Of a stretch of 64,000 nucleotides of DNA, positions 57,483-64,000 are shown piece by piece (position 1 is the first letter of the stretch; the number at the start of each line of letters is the position of its first letter). This DNA is from Schistocerca nitens (taxonomy: Eukaryota; Arthropoda; Insecta; Orthoptera; Acrididae), in NCBI RefSeq assembly GCF_023898315.1, contig NC_064615.1, positions 734,001,450-734,065,449 of the forward strand. Direction: 5' to 3'. The notes beneath the pieces are model-generated. The model ran no database searches and had not been told where the DNA came from. It saw only the letters and a program-made list of their open reading frames with translations. A program made the translations under genes and the position numbers.

Positions 57483-57699
57483 AAGTTTTACGTTCCATCG
57501 ATAACAATGTCAAGACGAAGCCCAAACTCGGATTCCTTTTATTTATTTATTTTTTAAGAATGGGGAAATTTGACCGTATCGTTTGAAAGGAGCCATCCCG
57601 GAATTTGCCTTGGGGGATTTACGGAAATGTTGAAACATTGGATAGCCGGACGCGGATTTGAACCATCTAGAGTGCTAAGCACTGCCCCACCTCGCTCGG
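57483..57699 (-). mobile_element. tRNA-derived SINE (fourth type), minus strand
   Basis: On the minus strand the sequence starts ACCGAGCGAGGTGGGGCAGT GCTTAGCACTC (A-box-like) and reads GGTTCAAATCCGCGTCCGGC (good B box), followed by a body with GGGATGGCTCCTTTCAAACG and ending ATCGATGGAACGTAAAAC. About 215 bp, moderately diverged. Confidence 0.7.
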
Positions 57700-58039
57700 T
57701 TATGGACACAACTAAGCTGAAGAAGCGACACATAGTTAGGACAAGTATTAAGACTCGCGGACATGGGTGCGATGGTACTAGAGGGTGCCACTGAGCTCAC
57801 AGACAGTGGGGGAAGACAAAGATTGCGACATATACAGCAAACAAAGAAGAACGTCGGATGCTTTACTCTGATATAGGGAGTTTGGGGCAGAAGAGGAAAT
57901 CGTGGTTGGCAGTATTAAAGTTATTAGACCCGGCCCTCCACTCTCCTGATGCGAGCGGATACTGAGAGTATACAAAACGTAGCGCCAGTAAGTCAGCCAC
58001 GGTTTAGTTCAATAGCGGTGAATATTTGTACCGTGTGAC
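57700..58039. other. Short unassigned stretch in intron 8
   Basis: No feature recognised. Confidence 0.35.
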
Positions 58040-59038
58040 TCGTGTCTTCAACAGCAACCAATATGCGTAGCTATGATTTATCGTCCCGGTTGTGCTATTG
58101 GATTCGTGATTTCCTGTCGGAAAGGTCACGGTTCGTAATAATTGACGGAAAGTCATCGAGTAAAACAGAAGTGATATTTGGCGATCCGCGAAGAAGTGTT
58201 ACGGGACCACTGCTGTTCCTAACCTATGCAAATGATTTAGAACATAATCTGAGCGGCCCTGTAAGATTGACTGCAAGAGATGGTGTCATCTGCCGTCTAG
58301 TGAAGCCGTCAAAAGTTAGAAACCTATTGAAAAATCATTGACACAACATGTCCGTACGGTGCGAAAAGTGGGAATTGACCCTAAATAATGAAAAGTGTGA
58401 AGTCATTCACACGAGTACTAAAACGAATCTGTAAGTTCCGATTACACGAAAAATCCCACAAATCTAACGACTGTTACTTTAACTAAATGCCTATAGGTAA
58501 AAATTGGGAACAATTTAAACTGGAATGATTGCATTGAAAATGTTGTTGATAAGGCGAACCAAAGACTGGGTTTTATAGGCAGAACCTTTAGGAGATGCAA
58601 AAAATACACTATTGAGACTGCCCTCTCTACGCTAGTCCGTCCTCTGCTAGGATACTGCTGTGCAGCATGGCGGCCTCTGCAGATAGGATTGACGGATATC
58701 GAAGAATTTCAAAGAAGTGCAACTCGTTTTGTATTATCGCTAAATAAATGAGAGAGGGTCAGGGATTTGATACGCGAATTAGGGTGGCAATAATTAAAAC
58801 AAAAGCGTTTTCGTTCTCACCAGATATTTTCATGATACGTCGATCGCCAAATTTCTCTTCTTGACACCGACATCCAGAGTGACAAATGATCGTCATAATG
58901 AAATATGAGAATCGGAGCTCGCACGAAATGATTTATGTGTTATTTTTCCCGCGCACTTCTCGAGTTTGGAACGGCAGAGGGTCTGCGTGATACAAAGGTA
59001 TGAACTGCAGAGTGATTATGCGCACGTAGGTGTAGGAC
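58040..59038 (+). mobile_element. CR1-like LINE, 3' half including the terminus, + strand
   Basis: Reads SRLCYWIRDFLSERSRFVII, DGKSSSKTEVIFGDPRRSVT, GPLLFLTYANDLEHNLSGPV (RT motif B and following), RLTARDGV in place of RLFADDCV (active site lost), then in shifted frames CEKWELTLNNEKCEVIHTST, RLGFIGRTFRRCKKYTIETA and LVRPLLGYCCAAWRP, DIEEFQRSATRFVL. The end GACTGTAGGTGTAGG-like sequence near 59005-59038 is the family's 3' terminus. The copy is inactive. Confidence 0.85.
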
Positions 59039-59039
59039 T

Positions 59040-60597
59040 CCTCCCACGTCTATCTCTGACTCGACTAGCATGTCGGCATTAATAAATCCAAATGCTGAGT
59101 CGTGGAACGAGTCAAGAGTTCGTTTGCTCATTTGGTGTGTTAGCAGAGGAAAGTGAGGAGCTATACTCCTTTGTAAATTAGGTAATACTGTTGTTCGCTC
59201 CATAGATTTAGAGCTAAAGACACATACGGATCATGAATTATGAAATTATATGTAAATAATTGCAAATATTCACGAAAGAAAAATAAGAATGCTTACTGAT
59301 TGCTTCCTTATTGAACAAAAATATGACGTGAGCACCCAACAGAAGATGAGGATATTCGTATGAAACTCTAGTTTCCAGCGTATTGATAAAAACAAGAACG
59401 TTACTTGGAACTATTGTCGAACTGCTTTTGCGATGTAATGTCAACAAGAAAAAATTAGTCGTCGGACTAGTAAGCCTAATTCATATTTTTACGACTACCA
59501 CCGCGCTTGAAAAACACACGTTAAAACGGCAGGAATGCTATTGTGCTAACAGACTGCGCTAGTATACCAATTAAAAACCAAAATATAAAAGGTGACGAAT
59601 ATGACGACGAAAAAGGAAATGCCAGCTTGAACGATCGAGGTTCTTAGAAACCAACAATGCGGCACTACCGTCAGTATAATTATCACGGCTGAGTTAATAA
59701 TTCAAGGATATTGGAAAATTTTGATAAATACGGTACTATAGCCGGCAACACAGCAAATGCTATGTTTATTTGATTAGCTGATTATAGAATAACAAAAATG
59801 ATTTGCAAGCTATAACACTCCTTAAACCTCAGAACAGTCACTCAGCAGTGCAAACAGAAATAAGATGAATAGCAGAGAGAGTAATTTCGGTCATTTTTCC
59901 GTGTATGTGTCTCTACAATGTGCTAAACACGTTCTGGACCAAAACTTCAATTTTCCGAAATTGGGGGCATGGCGGCGTGGAGGATTATCACCACATGAAT
60001 CCTGTGTGCAGAACGTGTGAACAGGGGCCCAGATGAGACTTTTCCCAATTACGTGAACTTAACGAGAATTTCACAGTTAAACATGTTCATTGTTTCATAC
60101 TCAAATAATGTCTATAACTATTTTTAATTAAATCTTAATTACTCAATTAAGGCCAATGTATATATTTACACTATTTCACAGTATTGTTGTTCTAAGAAAG
60201 ATATACTGTATCTAATGACAAGGTGACCCAAGAATATCAACAATGGGCAACAACTACTATGACCACACTGGATTAGATCCAATGACCTGTGTGATAACTG
60301 CGGTGGCACTTAGAACCAGATCCTATACGGACGTAATTAGCTTGCTTTCTTCGTCCCAAACCATTAGCTTACTTCGAAAATTTCCTCACGGAATTTATCC
60401 GCATACCCTATCGATAATGCTGAAAAAGATGTCTTCCTAAAACTGTCATCCTTACTGAAACGAAATTGGTGTTATAAAAGCAAAATTATGCGACAGATCT
60501 AAAAAATTAAACTACTTTTTACTACGTGCTTAGTTAGTTATACAACTGGAACAACAAAAGTCTACCTGGGTATTTTCATTCTTTTTCTTTCCTTTAG
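59040..60597. other. Intron 8, end: nothing recognised
   Basis: About 1.5 kb of AT-rich sequence before exon 9, with no coding similarity. Confidence 0.5.
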
Positions 60598-60721
60598 GAG
60601 CAGCACATGCCGATGATGTGCACTACATGTTCACATCGCCCATGGCTCTGGATCCTGATTCGGATGGAGGTATTATCAGAGCTCAGATGATAGAAATGTG
60701 GGCTAATTTTGCCAAATATGA
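60598..60721 (+). CDS. Esterase exon 9 (catalytic His, GAAHADD)
   Basis: Acceptor TTTCTTTCCTTTAG ends at 60597; donor TATGA|GTAAGT follows 60721. The 124 bases encode AAHADDVHYMFTSPMALDPD, SDGGIIRAQMIEMWANFAKY. With the Gly completed from exon 8 this gives GAAHADD, the G-x-x-H-x-(D/E) motif whose His completes the Ser-Glu-His triad. MxxxWxNFAK is the next family landmark, normally followed by GxPTP. The exon ends in phase 2, so at least one more exon is needed. Confidence 0.95.
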
Positions 60722-60953
60722 GTAAGTAATTTTCTTTTGATTTTTAATTATTATTTCGCTCCGAAAGTACCTCTAAAATCATGTGCCGAGATGCAAATCA
60801 TTATTTCTTAGGTAGTTTCATTGTGTATAATGTTTAAAAGTTTCTTGGAGTGATGTTGATAACCTACGAATGGCCTTAATTCTGGGCACCAACAAAGAAT
60901 GTTGTCAAATCTGTGTCTTCAGTCAGTCTCGCGATAATACATTCCAAACGTGT

Positions 60954-60956
<3 letters not shown>

Positions 60957-61002
<46 letters not shown>
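60957..61002 (+). repeat. Poly(A) tract, 46 A
   Basis: An uninterrupted run of A 236 bp downstream of exon 9. The preceding 200 bp show no SINE or LINE features that I recognise, so it may be the tail of an unidentified retrocopy or a simple repeat. Confidence 0.97.
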
Positions 61003-61003
<1 letters not shown>

Positions 61004-61189
61004 AGCAGATTGCAAGGTTCATTAGTATTAAGGAGCCATTAGGTGAATTGTTCCTTATCAGGTTCATAGCTGCCAGGTGGCATCAACAACATTCTCAAGA
61101 GTACGAAATTTTTTCCTTACCATAAACTTCAACCGCGAAACAGTTGGTATTCAGGATGCGGGAGCACATGGAAAGTGAAGGTACAAATC

Positions 61190-62500
61190 ACAGAAAATAC
61201 TGATTAATTACGGTACTGCACTGGAAGAAAAAGCGCAATAGCTAGTTTATATTGTAGGAGCATATGACAACAAATTCAGACGAAATGAAACACACTTGAC
61301 ACAGTGAAGACTGTACACAGTACACAGTGTACCACTCTCTGGTTGCAACGCAGGCGGGTATTCTCGCATGCAAACGCTTATAAAGGTGTCGAATGGCACC
61401 CTGCGATAGATTTTCGCAGGCATCTTGCACCTGTTGTCGCAATTCGGCAATGTTTCGTAAGTTCCCGTTACATCATGTCCCATTCTTGTTCAACTGGCTA
61501 GAGATCTGGTGATCTTGCTGCCCGCCCAGGGCAGTTGCTGCAATTCACAAAGTGCGTGACAGCGGCCACATATGGACGTGGATTGTCGTCCAGAAAAAAA
61601 ACACATCACCTTCCTGCCGAATAAATGGCAGTTCCATGTGGATAGCAGACTATACGGTGTATTTTTCACTAGATACGTTACCCTGCAGATACATCAAGTA
61701 TCACTACGAGCTATAACTGATGGGCCACACACACCATGATGCATGGTATGGGTTTGTGCGTCGTGGGCGAATACACTCTGGAATACATACCTCAACAGAC
61801 CTACACTATACACTCGCATACGGACAGAACCTACTCTCGTCACTGTAGACAACAAAGCGCTATTCCACTCTCCAGCCTACTCTTTCACGACACCAGAGTA
61901 GCCATACTTGGTGGTGTCGCGCTATCAGTGGACGTCTGGCCAAAGTCACACGTGATCCTAATCCTGGTGCTAGCAGATGCTTCGCGATGGTCCCTGCTGA
62001 CAAAGTAGGTGCTACATGTCCCCGGATTTGGTCGCTGGATGATGTTCGGTCGGCCACCGCATGTTGGGTGCAAGGCGTCAATCTTTACGTGAGTCTGTAC
62101 AACGCGAATGAGTAGAACACGATCTGCAGGTGTGGGGAGTTTCTGGGAACCACTGTTGAAAGCAGCGATGCATCACCGATATGCTGGGCCCAACATGTGC
62201 AACAATCCGTCGATACGTCCATCCAGCTTCCAGTGGGCCCACAACGCTACCTAGCTCAGACGATTGAAGCTGTTCCACAGAAGCACTTTCTCGCTAATGG
62301 GGCATGGTTGTACCCTACTGTTGTACCGTTCACTTCTAAACTCAGCACAGCTGCTGCCTGCAAAGTAAAAACAGAGGGTGCGTGGACAGCCCACTTGATC
62401 GCCGATGACCGAGACAAATGAATCACTGAACTAAAACCCCTCACTATGCACATATTATACCCGGGTGCAGCTGAGCGCAGTCCTTGGAGGCTACCTGCGT
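61190..62500 (-). mobile_element. Tc1-like relic, minus strand
   Basis: The minus strand at 62278-62078 reads QSSELGSVVGPLEAGWTYRR and IVAHVGPSISVMHRCFQQW, a Tc1 DNA-binding domain (F.RG.IVGxLEAGxSxRxIAxxLGxSxSVVxRxWxxW). Towards 61570 comes FFLDDNPRPYVA (in place of QQDNARPH) and near 61500 AARSPDL*PVEQEWDMM (ARSPDLNPIEHxWDMM). Stops are frequent and the termini are not found. About 1.2 kb. Confidence 0.72.
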
Positions 62501-63817
62501 CCAAGAGTTCACTATTATCGATTCGCCTTCACTATCGATATCAACTAGCACTCAACATTTAATCAGTCGCAAATGACTTCCACATCGACTGGACGCTGAG
62601 CTCCAAAATCATTAAACAGTCTGCCGTGGAGAGTGCGCTGGTTTCAAACCTCGCAGGACATTAAAACTGTGTCGGACAAGGACTCAAAGCTGCGACGTCT
62701 GCCTTTCGTGAGCGATTGTATGTATTACTGACTAAGCTGCGTGAAATGACCCAGTCAGTATTGCACTTGTTCCAGAAAGGCAAAGGTCACAGATTGAAAT
62801 TTCGGTTCAACACACAGAAACTTTCACATCATTTAAATGTGTGTCGCACGAACAAAGACATTTTACTAAATCATAAATGGTTAGTAAAAAGTTTCAGTGA
62901 TTAAGACCGGTAGTACGAAAATTTAAACTCTTTTTTATGGAGTAACAACCATAATCATCGTTGCCGTTACTCTGAATATTAATTTTCCCAATTTTTATTG
63001 GAAACGAAAAGAAAAATGAACTGTGTTTGTAGCCTACAGTTTCTGTACACTGGGCTGGGCTGTTGTCTATAATCCTCTTTTGTAAACGTCTCTACGGCTA
63101 CTCCTGATCATAACTTTATACACGGCTATTGTTTTCGCATAAAGCCGTCTGTGCTTCTCAGTTCAAAGCTGTCAAAAGAGTTGCCACGTGTCAGGAATTT
63201 CCTTAAGTTTAGCCGACTGTAGGAGCGTGTTAGGCGTAGAGAATAAACGTATTAAACTTCATGCATGAGGCGGCATTTTCCCAAGGATCTCAGTGTTTAT
63301 GTCACCGCATCTCTTCAATTATATGACGCACTGGTGTATTTGGTAGGTACAGTCAGCGGCTTATGTGGATATTGTGTGAGAAATATGCTCAAAGTCATGC
63401 ATGAAGAGGCAGCGTTAAACGCATTTCATCGCTTATCACCTGAACTGTGATAGGTAGGTGGTGCTTACCCCCACAGCAACTGTTGCCTAACATTAAGAGA
63501 CATATGTACAAGTTTGGTTCAAATGGCTCCAGTGGATTAGGAGGAGAGGTGGGACGTACATACACGCATGCGAGACTCGTACATGCACCGAATTTTACAA
63601 TCTGTATGATTGCCAATGCTTGCAGCCTTATACCCTCAGCTGCTGCATGAATTAATGCTTTATAGTTTTTCATATAGATAGGAAAAATTTCATCTTTGAC
63701 AACGGAAGACTCAACCATATATTTGTAAATGAGTATATAGTTTAAACGAGCTGCCAAGAATTACTGCTGCTGTCGTAATAAAATAAGTACAATTAAATTA
63801 TTTTCTTTACATTACAG
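62501..63817. other. 3' side of the window: nothing recognised
   Basis: No transposon or esterase similarity recognised. The frames at 63395-63757 do not resemble a known family. Confidence 0.4.
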
Positions 63818-63872
63818 ACCACTGATAATTTCTACCACAAAGAGGCTAAACATATTTGGTAGACACAAATAA
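63818..63872 (+). CDS. Speculative terminal exon of the esterase
   Basis: A strong acceptor (TTATTTTCTTTACATTACAG) ends at 63817. In the phase required by exon 9 it reads PLIISTTKRLNIFGRHK and a TAA at 63870-63872, overlapping an AATAAA. The sequence does not resemble the usual NPTP...W(K/E)P ending of the family and would truncate it by about 40 residues, so it is more likely a chance acceptor or an alternative end. Confidence 0.15.
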
Positions 63873-64000
63873 AACACTTAGCTGCAAAAAAGCAAGTTTT
63901 CTTTTCTATACGATAAACCATAATATGTGCATGTAGTTCCTACTTCAAGGGAGTAATAAATCAATTTATTACTAAAATGCACTCCAATGTCAGTGTGAAT

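Overview
The window is animal nuclear DNA, almost certainly from an orthopteran insect with a very large genome; Schistocerca-type locusts or grasshoppers fit best. The reasons are AT-rich intronic DNA, one insect carboxylesterase gene split over at least 55 kb, seven copies of a tRNA-derived SINE family of the kind I associate with Schistocerca, and dense nested transposons (Tc1, mariner, hAT, RTE-like, CR1-like, Penelope). There are no operons, CRISPR arrays or genuine tRNA/rRNA genes. Species assignment is inference from repeat recognition.

The only host gene I can support is an alpha/beta-hydrolase carboxylesterase on the + strand. Nine coding exons (5486-5623, 11331-11462, 11633-11783, 12095-12280, 17513-17712, 27303-27468, 39986-40167, 45832-45964, 60598-60721) join in phase into about 470 codons. 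They carry the oxyanion HGG, the GQSAG nucleophile elbow, the acidic triad residue and the GxxHxxD histidine. The signal-peptide/start exon lies upstream and the last ~60 codons lie downstream, or partly in a weak candidate at 63818. Two of the eight introns use a GC donor (GCAAGT).

Layout. 1-2130: 5' part of a non-LTR retrotransposon (minus) with a gag-like ORF1 and the first 33 codons of an endonuclease ORF2. 2300-5485: AT-rich DNA upstream of the first visible exon. Intron 1: RTE-like LINE fragment, a SINE and a Tc1 copy with a 90-bp in-frame duplication. Intron 4: a nearly complete mariner (antisense, two stops), a foldback element split by a SINE, and a SINE just upstream of exon 5. Intron 5: decayed Penelope-like elements, a second foldback element also holding a SINE, a Tc/mariner relative, a long SINE and an RTE-like tail. 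Intron 6: RTE-like LINE interrupted by a SINE, a repeat with a (TA)n tract, then a 7.9-kb hAT with its target duplication, itself invaded by a DD41D element and by a Tc1 that holds a SINE. Intron 7: CR1-like remnant, SINE, Tc1-like fragment. Intron 8: Tc1, a 5-kb LINE inserted into a CR1-like element, another SINE, another CR1-like 3' half. After exon 9: a 46-A tract and a Tc1-like relic.

The transposon genes do not work together as a system. All but possibly the 5' LINE at the window edge carry frameshifts, stops or lost catalytic residues. The biological interest lies in the esterase's splicing (GC donors, very long introns), the intronic inverted repeats able to form long double-stranded RNA, and a relative insertion history that can be read from the nesting. 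I found no convincing undescribed functional system.
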